From Stenotrophomonas maltophilia (lineage in GTDB: Bacteria > Pseudomonadota > Gammaproteobacteria > Xanthomonadales > Xanthomonadaceae): a stretch of DNA of 64,000 nt. The first letter of the stretch is position 1; every line of letters begins with the position of its first letter. The notes beneath the pieces were generated by a model. The model was not told where the DNA came from. It did no database searches and worked only from the letters and a program-made list of their open reading frames with translations. A program made the position numbers and the translations under genes. The DNA lies in the NCBI RefSeq assembly GCF_004684085.1, contig NZ_SRHZ01000024.1, positions 1-64,000 on the forward strand, given 5' to 3'. Shown in pieces: positions 10,209 to 19,162 of this stretch.

Positions 10209-10290
10209 GTAGAGTCGAGCCATGCTCGACTGCTTCTGTTCCAGATGGCAGGTGACCTGAAAAAAGCAGTCGAGCATGGCTCGACTCTGC
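10209..10290. repeat. SMAG repeat pair in inverted orientation
   Basis: GTAGAGTCGAGCCATGCTCGACTGC is answered about 30 bases later by its reverse complement. The arms 10211-10235 and 10264-10288 are perfect 25-base inverted copies. The pair separates the convergent GT39 and Maf genes and probably folds into one long hairpin in either transcript. Confidence 0.85.
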
Positions 10291-10293
10291 AGT

Positions 10294-10863
10294 TCAGGGC
10301 ACCGCGAAACCTGCCCTGCGCAGCAGCCCGCACAGCGTGATCAATGGCAAGCCCACCAGCGCTGTCGGGTCGCGGGTGTCGATCGCCTCGAACAGGCTGA
10401 TGCCCAGACCCTCGCACTTGAAGCTGCCGGCACAGTCCAGCGGCTGCTCTGCGGCCACGTAGCGGGTGATCTCGTCCTCGCCCAGCGCGCGGAAGCGCAC
10501 TTCGGTCAGGTCGATTGCCGTGAAGAATTCTCCGTTGCGCGTGAGACTGATGGCGGTATGGAAGCGCACGGTGTGCCCGGACATCGCCGCCAGCTGCGCG
10601 CAGGCGGCCTCGACCGTACCCGGTTTGCCCAGCGGCTGGCCGTTCAGGTCGGCCACCTGGTCCGAGCCGATCACCCAGGCGCCGGGGTGGTGGGCAGCGA
10701 CCTCGGCGGCCTTGGCCGTTGCCAGGCGCGCAGCCAGGGCCTGCGGGGCCTCGCCGTTCAACGGGGTTTCATCCACATCGGGGCGTGCGCAGTCGAAGGG
10801 CAGGCCCAGCCGTTGCAGCAGTTCGCGGCGGTAGCGGGAGGTGGAGGCCAGGATCAGCGGCAT
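10294..10863 (-). CDS. Maf family nucleotide pyrophosphatase (YceF-type)
   Basis: The 189-residue product starts MPLILASTSRYRRELLQRLGLPF, the Maf signature, and continues with PDVDET and GSDQV motifs. The YceF/MafB branch hydrolyses m7GTP and related modified nucleotides, keeping them out of RNA; the R in place of P in the STSRYRREL segment and the synteny with yceD-rpmF support YceF over MafA. It is divergent from yceD, as in many gammaproteobacteria. Confidence 0.9.
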   Translation of the reverse strand: MPLILASTSRYRRELLQRLGLPFDCARPDVDETPLNGEAPQALAARLATAKAAEVAAHHPGAWVIGSDQVADLNGQPLGKPGTVEAACAQLAAMSGHTVRFHTAISLTRNGEFFTAIDLTEVRFRALGEDEITRYVAAEQPLDCAGSFKCEGLGISLFEAIDTRDPTALVGLPLITLCGLLRRAGFAVP

Positions 10864-10976
10864 GCGACAATACCGGGGCAGGGCGCGGCAGTCTGGCTCG
10901 TCCGTATCGCCAGCGGCAAGCCCTGTATGGCGGGCATTTGACAGCAGTCGCCTCGATCCTTAGTATTCAGCGGCTT

Positions 10977-11486
10977 ATGTCCGCGAACGTGCCCGAAACG
11001 CTGGATGCTTGGCGGATGGTTGTAGCGCGAAGGCGCTTCGACGGCCAGGTCTCACTGGCTGAATTGACCCGCCTGCAGGGGTTGGTCGCCGATACCGACG
11101 GCGAGTGTGTCTACTCGCTTGAATTCGGTCGCGACGACATCTTGCGGGTATCCTATGTGGAATTGTCCATCGACACCGCGTTGCCGCTGACCTGTCAGCG
11201 CAGCATGCAGCGATTCCTGTTGCCGGTGAAGATGACCCAGAGGCTTGGCCTGATCCGCGACGAGGACGAGGAATCGTCCCTGCCGGAGGAATACGAGGCG
11301 TTGCTGGTGCCGGAAGATGGCCAGCTGCGTCCGCTGGACCTGGTCGAAGACGAGTTGGTGCTGGCGGTGCCGGTGGTACCGCTGTCGCCCGACGGTGAGG
11401 CAGTCGACAAGGACTGGGCACCGAGCGAAGAAGAAACAAAGAAGGCCAACCCGTTTGCGGCGTTGGCGGCCTTGAAGAAACAATAG
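10977..11486 (+). CDS. YceD family (DUF177) ribosome-biogenesis-linked protein
   Basis: The 169-residue product starts MSANVPETLDAWRMVVARRRFDGQV. The YceD/DUF177 signature is the C-R-x-[ST]-M-Q-x-F segment TCQRSMQRFLLPV near residues 78-90, followed by an acidic region with DLVEDELVLAVPVVP. In bacteria and plastids this family is linked to 23S rRNA accumulation, and its gene almost always precedes rpmF, as here with a 108-base gap. Confidence 0.9.
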   Translation: MSANVPETLDAWRMVVARRRFDGQVSLAELTRLQGLVADTDGECVYSLEFGRDDILRVSYVELSIDTALPLTCQRSMQRFLLPVKMTQRLGLIRDEDEESSLPEEYEALLVPEDGQLRPLDLVEDELVLAVPVVPLSPDGEAVDKDWAPSEEETKKANPFAALAALKKQ

Positions 11487-11594
11487 CAGCCGGATTGTCG
11501 TCGGCGGCTGCGGCGAAAGCGAAAGTGTGCTGGGCGCTGGCGTCCTGCGCGACGATACGACGAAGCAAAAACGAACCGAGTTTGGAGCAATCCC

Positions 11595-11789
11595 ATGGCT
11601 GTCCAGAAATCCCGTGTCACCCCGTCCCGCCGCGGTATGCGCCGTGCGCATGACGCCCTGAGCGCCAAGCAGCTGTCGACCGACCCGACCACCGGCGAAG
11701 TGCATCTGCGTCACCACATCACTGCCGATGGTTTCTACCGCGGCAAGAAGGTCATCCAGACCAAGACCTCGGCCGTCGAAGAAGATTGA
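11595..11789 (+). CDS. rpmF: 50S ribosomal protein L32
   Basis: A 64-residue basic protein beginning [22 protein letters not shown], the standard L32 start, and ending with GFYRGKKVI. The usual L32 HRV/C region reads [13 protein letters not shown] with no zinc-binding cysteines, so this is the C-minus form. A purine-rich TTTGGAGCAATCCC precedes the ATG. Followed by a strong hairpin and then the fab genes. Confidence 0.97.
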   Translation: MAVQKSRVTPSRRGMRRAHDALSAKQLSTDPTTGEVHLRHHITADGFYRGKKVIQTKTSAVEED

Positions 11790-11798
11790 TGTGCCGGG

Positions 11799-11826
11799 AA
11801 GGCCGCTGCCTCCGGGCAGCGGCCTT
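11799..11826 (+). terminator. Hairpin after rpmF (terminator or attenuator)
   Basis: A 12-base stem AAGGCCGCTGCC/GGCAGCGGCCTT with a TCCG loop lies 9 bases after the rpmF stop. The T-run is poor (TTTGCCTTCTTT), so termination may be partial, letting some transcription reach fabH. Confidence 0.5.
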
Positions 11827-11880
11827 TGCCTTCTTTCCCGGGCATGCCGGTGATCGGCGGCCCGCGCAACAGGAAACATG

Positions 11881-12858
11881 ATGAGCAAGCGGATCTATTC
11901 GAGGATCGCGGGCACCGGTAGCTATTTGCCGGAAAAAGTCCTGACCAACGCCGACCTGGAAAAAATGGTCGAAACCTCGGATGAGTGGATCCAGTCGCGC
12001 ACCGGTATTCGTGAACGGCACATCGCGGCCGAAGGCGAAACCACCAGCGATCTCGGCTACCACGCCGCGCTGCGCGCGCTTGAAGCGGCCGGCATCGACG
12101 CTTCGCAGCTCGACATGATCGTGGTCGGTACGACCACCCCTGACCTTATTTTCCCGTCCACCGCGTGCCTGATCCAGGCCAAGCTCGGTGTGGCCGGGTG
12201 CCCTGCCTTCGACGTCAACGCGGCCTGCTCGGGTTTCGTGTTCGCGCTGGGCGTGGCCGACAAATTCATTCGTTCCGGCGACTGCCGGTACGTTCTGGTG
12301 ATCGGTGCCGAAACGCTGACCCGCATGGTCGACTGGAACGATCGCACCACCTGCGTGCTGTTCGGTGACGGCGCCGGTGCCGTCGTGCTCAAGGCCGACG
12401 AAGAGACCGGTATCCTCAGCACCCATCTGCATTCCGATGGCAGCAAGAAGGAGCTGTTGTGGAACCCGGTCGGCGTCTCTACCGGTTTCAAGGACGGCAC
12501 CAACGGTGGCGGCACCATCAACATGAAGGGCAACGACGTGTTCAAGTACGCCGTCAAGGCGCTGGACTCGGTCGTTGACGAAACGCTGGCCGCCAATGGC
12601 CTGGACAAGTCCAACCTGGACTGGCTGATTCCGCATCAGGCCAACCTGCGCATCATCGAAGCCACGGCCAAGCGCCTGGACATGTCGATGGAGCAGGTCG
12701 TGGTCACTGTCGACCAGCACGGCAACACCTCGTCCGGCTCGGTGCCGCTGGCGCTCGACGCCGCGGTGCGTTCGGGCAAGGTCGAGCGCGGCCAGCTACT
12801 GCTGCTGGAAGCCTTCGGTGGCGGCTTCACCTGGGGTTCGGCTCTGCTGCGCTATTGA
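11881..12858 (+). CDS. fabH: 3-oxoacyl-ACP synthase III (KAS III)
   Basis: Condenses acetyl-CoA with malonyl-ACP to start fatty-acid synthesis. The 325-residue product has the catalytic triad of the family: Cys in [11 protein letters not shown] (near residue 114), His in [11 protein letters not shown] (near residue 253) and Asn in [10 protein letters not shown] (near residue 283). Two ATGs stand in tandem at 11878 and 11881; the second is better spaced from the AGGA Shine-Dalgarno and gives [13 protein letters not shown]. First enzyme of the fab cluster that continues to fabF. Confidence 0.96.
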   Translation: MSKRIYSRIAGTGSYLPEKVLTNADLEKMVETSDEWIQSRTGIRERHIAAEGETTSDLGYHAALRALEAAGIDASQLDMIVVGTTTPDLIFPSTACLIQAKLGVAGCPAFDVNAACSGFVFALGVADKFIRSGDCRYVLVIGAETLTRMVDWNDRTTCVLFGDGAGAVVLKADEETGILSTHLHSDGSKKELLWNPVGVSTGFKDGTNGGGTINMKGNDVFKYAVKALDSVVDETLAANGLDKSNLDWLIPHQANLRIIEATAKRLDMSMEQVVVTVDQHGNTSSGSVPLALDAAVRSGKVERGQLLLLEAFGGGFTWGSALLRY

Positions 12859-12888
12859 TAGTGCAAGTTACGACAACGTGAAGTCTGT

Positions 12889-12920
12889 CGTTACGGCCCC
12901 TCTGGGGCCGTAACGCGTTT
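12889..12920 (+). terminator. Rho-independent terminator after fabH
   Basis: Twelve-base perfect stem CGTTACGGCCCC/GGGGCCGTAACG with a TCT loop, followed by CGTTTT, 31 bases after the fabH stop. It separates fabH from the following gene, whose Shine-Dalgarno AAGGAGG comes directly after it. Confidence 0.75.
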
Positions 12921-12935
12921 TAAGGAGGACCTGTC

Positions 12936-13715
12936 ATGGTTGAGCCCATCGTCATTGAAGGGCAACGTGCCTGGCTGAAGCAGTACGGCAAGGGAAGCCG
13001 GGCCCTGGCCCTTGGCCTGCTCAATTTTGTTGCCCGCCGTTTCCATCTCGATGCCCTGCGCCCGCCGCCGCACCGTGGTGGCGACGCCGCACGCCAGACC
13101 GAAGCCCGTCGCCTGGGAGAACTGCAGGCGCAGGGGGTGAACGTGCCCGATGTGCTGGGCACCGGTCATGCGGCGCTGGTGATCGGCGACAACGGCAGTT
13201 CGTTCAATACCTGCCTGCGCGAAGCTGATCCGGCCGGCCGCGACCGGTTGGTGATGGCGGCAATGCTGGCCATTGCCGAAGCGCATGCGCGTGGGGCCTA
13301 TTTCGGTCAGCCGCTGCCGCGCAATCTCACCTGGGACGGGCAGCAGGTCGGCTTCATCGACTTCGAAGAAGATCCGCTGGAAGTGATGGATCTGTCCGAA
13401 GCACAGGCCCGCGACTGGCTGATGTTCGGTTACGGCGTGGCCAAGTACTACGCCGACCGCCCCGAGCACCTGCAGGCCATGATGGCCGAGGCGATGGACG
13501 ACGTTCAGGCACCGGTGCGCGAGCATGTGCATGCGGTCAGCGGCCGCCTTCGCAATCTCGCCCGGGTCTGCATGAAGCTGGGCCGTTCAGCGCGCGCGCT
13601 GGCCCATTCGATCTTCATCGCCCATGGCGCCAGTACTGCTGGCGTGCTGATGCTGGTGGGCCTGTGTGTGGATTTCCTCGCCGACGGCGATCTGGACGTC
13701 CTGCAGCTGTTCTGA
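12936..13715 (+). CDS. Kinase-fold protein of the BUD32/LPS-kinase type, possibly inactive
   Basis: A 259-residue protein with an excellent AAGGAGG ribosome site. The early region (EGQRAWLKQYGKGSR) supplies a candidate ATP-binding lysine, and the middle resembles the catalytic part of RIO/BUD32/WaaP-like kinases: YFGQPLPRNLTWDGQQVGFIDFEEDP. The usual H-G-D-x-x-x-x-N catalytic loop reads G-Q-P-L-P-R-N, so the catalytic aspartate appears to be missing, while the metal-binding D of the next strand (FIDFE) remains. A hydrophobic C-terminal helix (STAGVLMLVGLCVDFLA) suggests membrane contact. It sits between fabH and fabD; target and activity are unknown. Confidence 0.6.
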   Translation: MVEPIVIEGQRAWLKQYGKGSRALALGLLNFVARRFHLDALRPPPHRGGDAARQTEARRLGELQAQGVNVPDVLGTGHAALVIGDNGSSFNTCLREADPAGRDRLVMAAMLAIAEAHARGAYFGQPLPRNLTWDGQQVGFIDFEEDPLEVMDLSEAQARDWLMFGYGVAKYYADRPEHLQAMMAEAMDDVQAPVREHVHAVSGRLRNLARVCMKLGRSARALAHSIFIAHGASTAGVLMLVGLCVDFLADGDLDVLQLF

Positions 13716-13727
13716 TAATGGCTGATA

Positions 13728-13768
13728 GGGGTCAGATCCCTTTTCCGCAGGAAAAGGGATCTGACCCC
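13728..13768. repeat. Perfect inverted repeat (GGGGTCAGATCCC type)
   Basis: Arms 13728-13746 and 13750-13768 are perfect 19-base inverted copies with a GCA loop, lying just after the kinase-like gene. The T-run and A-run are inside the stem, so it is not a classical terminator, although it may act as one. The sequence differs from the SMAG stems; a longer element of related design lies at 61672-61747. Confidence 0.8.
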
Positions 13769-13878
13769 GTTGCGCTTGCCCGGCCACCCACCATACGCGT
13801 GCATACGCGCACGTACAGACGACACGGCATGTTCCCCCTTATCATGGCCCGCTTCGATTGCAACAAGCGGATGACCGC

Positions 13879-14823
13879 GTGACCGTATCCACCCTCGCTT
13901 TTGTCTTCCCCGGCCAGGGCTCGCAGTCTGTGGGCATGCTGGCTGAGCTGGCTGAACTGCACCCGCAGGTGCGTGAAGCCTTCACCGAGGCATCCGATGG
14001 TGCCGGCGTCGACCTGTGGGCGCTGTCCCAGGGGGGCCCGGAGGAAATGCTCAACCGTACCGAATACACCCAGCCGGCCCTGCTGGCTGCGAGCATCGGC
14101 GTGTGGCGCGCCTGGAACGCCGTGGGCGGTCCGCGCCCGTCGGTGCTGGCCGGTCACAGCCTGGGCGAGTACAGCGCGCTTGTCGCTGCTGGCGCGCTGA
14201 GCCTGCATGACGGTGCGCATCTGGTGCGCCTGCGCGGCCAGCTGATGCAGGAAGCGGCGCCGACCGGTGTTGGCGCCATGGCCGCCGTGCTCGGCGCCGA
14301 AGACCAGCTGGTGCTGGATGTCTGCGCCGAAGCCGCAGGCAGCCAGGTGGTGGTGCCGGCCAATTTCAATTCGCCGGGCCAGATCGTGATCGGCGGCGAC
14401 GCCGACGCGGTCGACCGTGCGCTGGCGCTGCTGGCCGAGAAGGGCGTGCGCAAGGCGGTCAAGCTGGCGGTCAGCGTGCCGTCGCACACCCCGCTGATGC
14501 GTGAAGCCGCCAACCGCCTGGCCGAAGTGATGGCCGGCCTGTCCTGGCAGGCACCGCAGCTGCCGGTGGTGCAGAACGTCGATGCCAAGGTCCATGACGG
14601 CATCGACGCGATCCGCACCGCGCTGGTGCAGCAGCTGTACCAGCCGGTGCAGTGGACCGGGTGCGTGCAGGCGCTGGCTGGCCGTGGCGTCACCCAGATC
14701 GCCGAGTGCGGCCCCGGCAAGGTGCTGACCGGCCTGGTCAAGCGCATCGACAAGGCCATTGACGGCCGCTCGCTGGCTACCCCGGGCGACTTCGAAACCG
14801 CCCGCGAGACGTGGTCGGCCTGA
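13879..14823 (+). CDS. fabD: Malonyl-CoA-ACP transacylase
   Basis: Loads malonate onto ACP for chain elongation. The 314-residue protein has FVFPGQGSQSVGM at the N-terminus, the nucleophile elbow GHSLGEYSALVAAGAL near residues 93-108 and the catalytic His in SVPSHTPLM near residue 205. GTG at 13879 was chosen; the frame can extend only to a TTG at 13858. It belongs to the fabH-fabD-fabG-acpP-fabF cluster. Confidence 0.95.
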   Translation: MTVSTLAFVFPGQGSQSVGMLAELAELHPQVREAFTEASDGAGVDLWALSQGGPEEMLNRTEYTQPALLAASIGVWRAWNAVGGPRPSVLAGHSLGEYSALVAAGALSLHDGAHLVRLRGQLMQEAAPTGVGAMAAVLGAEDQLVLDVCAEAAGSQVVVPANFNSPGQIVIGGDADAVDRALALLAEKGVRKAVKLAVSVPSHTPLMREAANRLAEVMAGLSWQAPQLPVVQNVDAKVHDGIDAIRTALVQQLYQPVQWTGCVQALAGRGVTQIAECGPGKVLTGLVKRIDKAIDGRSLATPGDFETARETWSA

Positions 14824-14905
14824 TTGCCCCTGTTCCTGCCGACCGCGCCGGTCGCCGCTGCAAGCGGCATGGGTGCGGCGGCCGTCCCAGCCTGAGGAAA
14901 ACATC

Positions 14906-15649
14906 ATGAGCAAGCCCCTGCAGGGTGAAATCGCACTGGTCACTGGTGCAAGCCGCGGCATTGGTGCCGCCATTGCCGATCTGCTGGCCGCCCAGGGCGC
15001 CACCGTCATCGGTACCGCCACCACCGAGTCCGGCGCTGCCGCGATCGGTGAGCGCCTGGCTGCCCACGGCGGTCACGGCCGTGCGTTGAACGTGACCGAC
15101 GCCGCTGCGCTGGACAGCGTGCTGGACGGCATCGCCAAGGAATTCGGCCCGATCTCGATCCTGGTCAACAATGCCGGCATCACCCGCGACAACCTGCTGA
15201 TGCGCATGAAGGATGAGGACTGGGCGTCGATCATCGACACCAACCTGACCAGCGTGTTCCGCACCAGCAAGGCGGTCATGCGCGGCATGATGAAGGCGCG
15301 CAAGGGCCGCATCATCAACATCGCTTCGGTGGTGGGCGTGACCGGCAATGCCGGCCAGGCCAACTACGCGGCCGCCAAGGCCGGCATCATCGGCTTCAGC
15401 AAGTCGCTGGCCAAGGAAATCGGTTCGCGCGGTGTCACCGTCAATGTGGTCGCTCCCGGCTTCATCGACACCGACATGACCAAGGCGTTGCCGGAAGAAG
15501 CGCGTACCGCGCTGATCAACGACATCGCCCTCGAACGCCTGGGCGCGCCGGAGGACATCGCGCATGCGGTGGCCTTCCTGGCCGGCCCGGCTGCCGGTTA
15601 CATCACCGGTGAAACCCTCCATGTGAACGGTGGCATGTACATGCCGTAA
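14906..15649 (+). CDS. fabG: 3-oxoacyl-ACP reductase
   Basis: NADPH-dependent reduction of 3-oxoacyl-ACP. The 247-residue short-chain dehydrogenase has the cofactor motif TGASRGIG near residues 13-20, LVNNAGITRDNLLMRM (NNAG) near residue 88, Ser in IINIASVVG and the Y-x-x-x-K pair in ANYAAAKAGIIGFSK near residues 153-157. The start ATG follows CTGAGGAAAACATC. The 82-base gap to fabD suggests co-transcription. Confidence 0.96.
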   Translation: MSKPLQGEIALVTGASRGIGAAIADLLAAQGATVIGTATTESGAAAIGERLAAHGGHGRALNVTDAAALDSVLDGIAKEFGPISILVNNAGITRDNLLMRMKDEDWASIIDTNLTSVFRTSKAVMRGMMKARKGRIINIASVVGVTGNAGQANYAAAKAGIIGFSKSLAKEIGSRGVTVNVVAPGFIDTDMTKALPEEARTALINDIALERLGAPEDIAHAVAFLAGPAAGYITGETLHVNGGMYMP

Positions 15650-15801
15650 GCAAGGGGCGCAGGGATTGCGCCGCAAGTGATTGATCTGCTGAGGTTTTTG
15701 CTGCGATGCAAGGCCGCGCTGGTTTCCACTACACTATCCCACGGCCATCGCCTTTGATGGCGACCACTTTTGAACCACAACTCCATCTGGAGCGAGATCC
15801 C

Positions 15802-16041
15802 ATGAGCACCATCGAAGAACGCGTCAAGAAAATCGTCGTCGAACAGCTTGGCGTCAAGGAAGAAGAAGTCACCACCAGCGCATCGTTCGTCGATGACCTG
15901 GGTGCTGACTCGCTGGACACCGTCGAGCTGGTGATGGCGCTGGAAGAAGAATTCGAGTGCGAGATCCCGGACGAAGAAGCCGAGAAGATCAGCACCGTCC
16001 AGGCGGCCATCGACTACGTCAAGGCCCACGTCAAGGCCTGA
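15802..16041 (+). CDS. acpP: Acyl carrier protein
   Basis: The 79-residue acidic four-helix protein carries growing acyl chains on a phosphopantetheine attached to Ser in [17 protein letters not shown] (near residue 38). It starts [19 protein letters not shown]. Upstream frames are spurious; the ATG follows GGAGCGAGATCC. Its 150-base upstream gap probably holds its own promoter, as expected for a very abundant protein, but no clear consensus was seen. Confidence 0.97.
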   Translation: MSTIEERVKKIVVEQLGVKEEEVTTSASFVDDLGADSLDTVELVMALEEEFECEIPDEEAEKISTVQAAIDYVKAHVKA

Positions 16042-16094
16042 TGTCAGACGGCAGTGCGCGCGCGGGCTCCCGCTCGCCGCGCACCGCACCCCAT

Positions 16095-16114
16095 GGGGCC
16101 GCTGTTGCGGCCCC
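16095..16114 (+). terminator. Hairpin between acpP and fabF
   Basis: Eight-base stem GGGGCCGC/GCGGCCCC with TGTT loop, followed by GTGTGTTT, 53 bases after acpP. It is a likely partial terminator that would lower fabF relative to acpP. Confidence 0.55.
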
Positions 16115-16184
16115 GTGTGTTTGGGCATCACATCGAAGCAAACCGAGTTACCCGTAGAAATCATCCGGGTCAGGAGAAACAGCA

Positions 16185-17447
16185 ATGAAGCGTCGCGTCG
16201 TCGTAACCGGCCTGGGTATCGTCTCGCCGTTGGGCAATGATCTGGCCAGCAGCTGGGAAGGCATCACCCATGGTCGTTCGGGCATCGGTCCGCTGACCAA
16301 CGTTTCTGATGCCTACCTGGATCGGTTCACCACCAAGATTGCAGGTGAGGTCAAAGGCTTTGACATCACCGCCGAAAACGAACTGTTCGGCAGATTCCGG
16401 GTCAGCGGCAAGGATGCCAAGAAGATGGACCCGTTCATCCATTACGGCCTCGGTGCCTCGTTCATGGCCCTGCATGATTCGGGCCTGGAGATCACCGAAG
16501 CCAATGCCGATCGCATGGGCGCCATCGTTGGCGCCGGCATCGGCGGCCTGCTCGGCATCGAAGAGCAGACCATCGAGTTCCACGAGGGCAAGAAGATCTC
16601 GCCCTTCTACGTGCCCAAGACCATCATCAACATGCTGCCGGGCCAGCTGAGCATCATCACCGGCCTGAAGGGCCCGTCGTTCTCGGCGGTGTCGGCGTGC
16701 GCGACCTCGAACCATTCGATCGGTACCGCCATGCGCATGATCCAGTACGGCGATGCCGACGTGATGGTGGTTGGCGGTGCCGAGCGTGGCTCGTCGCCGA
16801 CCGCGGTGGGCGGCTTCTGCGCGATGAAGGCCATGAGCACCCGCAACGACGCTCCGGAACAGGCCTCGCGCCCGTGGGACAAGGACCGTGACGGCTTCGT
16901 GCTGGGCGACGGCGCCGGCATCCTGATCCTGGAAGAGTACGAGCACGCCAAGGCACGCGGCGCGAAGATCTATTGCGAACTGGCCGGCTTCGGTGCCAGC
17001 TCCGACGCGTACCACATGACTGCCCCCAGCGAGAACGGCGAAGGCGCTGCCCGCTGCATGGTCATGGCCATGAAGGACGCCGGCGTGACCCCGGAACAGG
17101 TGGGCTACCTCAACGCGCACGGCACCTCCACGCCGCTGGGCGACCTGGGTGAAACCATGGCGATGAAGACCGCCTTCGGCGACCATGCCTACAAGATGAT
17201 GGTCAGCTCCACCAAGTCGATGACCGGCCACCTGCTGGGCGCTGCCGGCGGCGTGGAAGCGATCTTCTCGGTGATGGCGCTGCAGGACAACGTTATTCCG
17301 CCGACCATCAACCTGCAGCAGCCGGGCGAAGGCTGCGACCTGGACTACGTGCCCAACGAAGCGCGCCAGGCCAAGGTCGACGTGGTGATGTCCAATGGCT
17401 TCGGCTTTGGCGGCACCAACGGTACGTTGATCTTCAAGCGCATCTGA
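16185..17447 (+). CDS. fabF: 3-oxoacyl-ACP synthase II (KAS II)
   Basis: Elongating beta-ketoacyl-ACP synthase. The 420-residue product starts [19 protein letters not shown] and has the active-site Cys in [13 protein letters not shown] (near residue 170), His in [11 protein letters not shown] (near residue 311) and His in [13 protein letters not shown] (near residue 347). A strong AGGAG site precedes the ATG. It ends the fab cluster and is followed by a SMAG repeat and a hairpin. Confidence 0.97.
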   Translation: MKRRVVVTGLGIVSPLGNDLASSWEGITHGRSGIGPLTNVSDAYLDRFTTKIAGEVKGFDITAENELFGRFRVSGKDAKKMDPFIHYGLGASFMALHDSGLEITEANADRMGAIVGAGIGGLLGIEEQTIEFHEGKKISPFYVPKTIINMLPGQLSIITGLKGPSFSAVSACATSNHSIGTAMRMIQYGDADVMVVGGAERGSSPTAVGGFCAMKAMSTRNDAPEQASRPWDKDRDGFVLGDGAGILILEEYEHAKARGAKIYCELAGFGASSDAYHMTAPSENGEGAARCMVMAMKDAGVTPEQVGYLNAHGTSTPLGDLGETMAMKTAFGDHAYKMMVSSTKSMTGHLLGAAGGVEAIFSVMALQDNVIPPTINLQQPGEGCDLDYVPNEARQAKVDVVMSNGFGFGGTNGTLIFKRI

Positions 17448-17485
17448 TCTGTCCGTGGCGCCGGGCAATTGGCCGGCGCCGCTTG

Positions 17486-17511
17486 GTAGAGTCGAACTTG
17501 CTCGACTCTAC
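17486..17511. repeat. SMAG repeat after fabF
   Basis: Single palindrome GTAGAGTCGAACTTGCTCGACTCTAC between fabF and pabB. The GTAG head and TCGA core match the copies at 2673 and 10209. Confidence 0.8.
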
Positions 17512-17518
17512 ATGCGAA

Positions 17519-17540
17519 GAAGCCGCCGCAAGGCGGCTTC
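17519..17540 (+). terminator. Hairpin upstream of pabB
   Basis: GAAGCCGCC/GGCGGCTTC stem with a short loop follows the SMAG repeat. There is no real T-run, so it may be a weak fabF terminator or only an mRNA hairpin in the pabB leader. Confidence 0.4.
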
Positions 17541-17568
17541 CGTGCATCTGAACCCCGAACTGACCGCC

Positions 17569-18933
17569 ATGACCCACGCACCGTTGATCCACCCGCTGCC
17601 GCATCCGATCGACCTGCTGGCCCTGCAGCAGCACGACCCGGCGCGCTTCCCGCTGCTGATGGAATCCACTGCCTCGGGCACCGCCCAGGGCCGCTGGAGC
17701 CTGCTGCTTGCCGCGCAGGGCGATTGCCTGCGGCTGGATGCCGATGGTCGGGTGCGTGACCAGCATGACGCTGTACAGGCAGGCAGCTTCCTGCAGGTGC
17801 TGGATCGCGCCTGGCAGCACGAACGCCTGCCGCATGACGGCAGCCACAGCCTGCCGTTCCGCGGTGGCTGGGCGTTGATGCTGGACTACGAAGTGGCCAG
17901 CCAGATCGAACCGGTGCTGCCGGCGCGTGCGCGCGACGATGGCCGCCCGACCGCGCTGGCGCTGCGCTGCCCGGCGGCGGTGCTGCACGATCACCACAAC
18001 GATGCCAGCTTCGTCATTGCCGAAGCCGGTGAGCAAGCTCTGTTGGATGCGCTGGTCGGCCTGGCCGCGCAGGTGCTGCCCGAAGCAGGGCAGGGCTGGC
18101 AGCCACCGCAGTCGGTGGGCGAGGACGCGCCGCAGCGCTTCACCGACGGCGTCCGTCGGGTGATCGAGTACCTGCGTGCCGGCGACGTGTTCCAGGTGAA
18201 TCTGTCGCGACGCTGGAGCGCGCAGTTCGCTGCGCCGGTCAGCCCGCAGGCGCTGTACGCGCAGCTGCGCCGCGCCAACCCGGCGCCGTTCGCGGGCCTG
18301 TTCAGTGCGCACGGCCGCCACGTGGTCAGTTCCTCGCCGGAGCGGCTGGTGTCGGTGCATGCCGGGCATGCGCAGACGCGGCCGATTGCCGGTACGCGTC
18401 CACGTTTCGAGGGCGACGACGATGCCGCGCGCATCCAGGAACTGGTCGGCCACCCGAAGGAGCGCGCCGAGCACGTGATGCTGATCGACCTCGAACGCAA
18501 CGACCTGGGTCGCATCTGCCTGCCCGGCACCGTGGTGGTCGATGAACTGATGACGGTGGAGAGCTATGCCCACGTGCACCACATCGTCAGCAATGTCAGT
18601 GGTCACCTGCGCCCGGAAATCACCCCCGGCGAGGTTATCGCCGCCACGTTCCCCGGCGGCACCATCACCGGCTGCCCGAAGGTGCGCTGCATGCAGATCA
18701 TCAGCGAGCTGGAGCAGACGCCGCGCGGCGCCTACACCGGTGCGTTCGGCTGGCTGAACCGCGATGGCGATCTGGACCTGAACATCCTGATCCGCACCGC
18801 CGAAGTGGATGGCCACGAGGTGAGCTTCCGTACCGGCGCCGGCATCGTGGTCGATTCGGACCCGGACAAGGAACTGGACGAGACCCGCGCCAAGGCCCGC
18901 GGCCTGCTGCGCGCGCTGGGCCAACAGGGCTGA
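17569..18933 (+). CDS. pabB: Aminodeoxychorismate synthase component I
   Basis: Converts chorismate and glutamine-derived ammonia to 4-amino-4-deoxychorismate on the folate route. The 454-residue product has an N-terminal anthranilate-synthase-I-like region and a C-terminal chorismate-binding domain with VFQVNLSRRW, RPIAGTRPRFEGDD and PGGTITGCPKVRCM (near residue 362). The PIAGTR motif marks the PabB branch rather than TrpE. No pabA or pabC is seen in the window. The next genes are mltG-tmk-holB, the place where pabC sits in many enterobacteria. Confidence 0.92.
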   Translation: MTHAPLIHPLPHPIDLLALQQHDPARFPLLMESTASGTAQGRWSLLLAAQGDCLRLDADGRVRDQHDAVQAGSFLQVLDRAWQHERLPHDGSHSLPFRGGWALMLDYEVASQIEPVLPARARDDGRPTALALRCPAAVLHDHHNDASFVIAEAGEQALLDALVGLAAQVLPEAGQGWQPPQSVGEDAPQRFTDGVRRVIEYLRAGDVFQVNLSRRWSAQFAAPVSPQALYAQLRRANPAPFAGLFSAHGRHVVSSSPERLVSVHAGHAQTRPIAGTRPRFEGDDDAARIQELVGHPKERAEHVMLIDLERNDLGRICLPGTVVVDELMTVESYAHVHHIVSNVSGHLRPEITPGEVIAATFPGGTITGCPKVRCMQIISELEQTPRGAYTGAFGWLNRDGDLDLNILIRTAEVDGHEVSFRTGAGIVVDSDPDKELDETRAKARGLLRALGQQG

Positions 18934-18956
18934 TCGACCGACCAGGCAGGAATGTT

Positions 18957-19077
18957 GGTGGGTGCCGACCGTTGGTCGGCACAGATGCCTCCATGGCCGG
19001 TTCATCCACGCATGGCGTGGATCTACTGGTGGCCGTGCCGGATAGGGCTCTTGGTGGGTGCCGACCTTGGTCGGCAC
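18957..19077. repeat. Mixed SMAG-type palindromes
   Basis: The pabB-mltG gap holds GGTGGGTGCCGACCGTTGGTCGGCAC at 18957-18981, an ATCCACGCATGGCGTGGAT-CTAC copy at 19004-19025, and a second GGTGGGTGCCGACC copy at 19052-19077. The GGTGGGTGCCGACC form is a third stem subtype in this window. Confidence 0.75.
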
Positions 19078-19162
19078 GGATGCGGGGGTCCGCCACCCCG
19101 GTCATGACCCCACACCACCGGCACGGTATCCTGCACGACGGAATCGAGTTCAGAGGTAGTCC

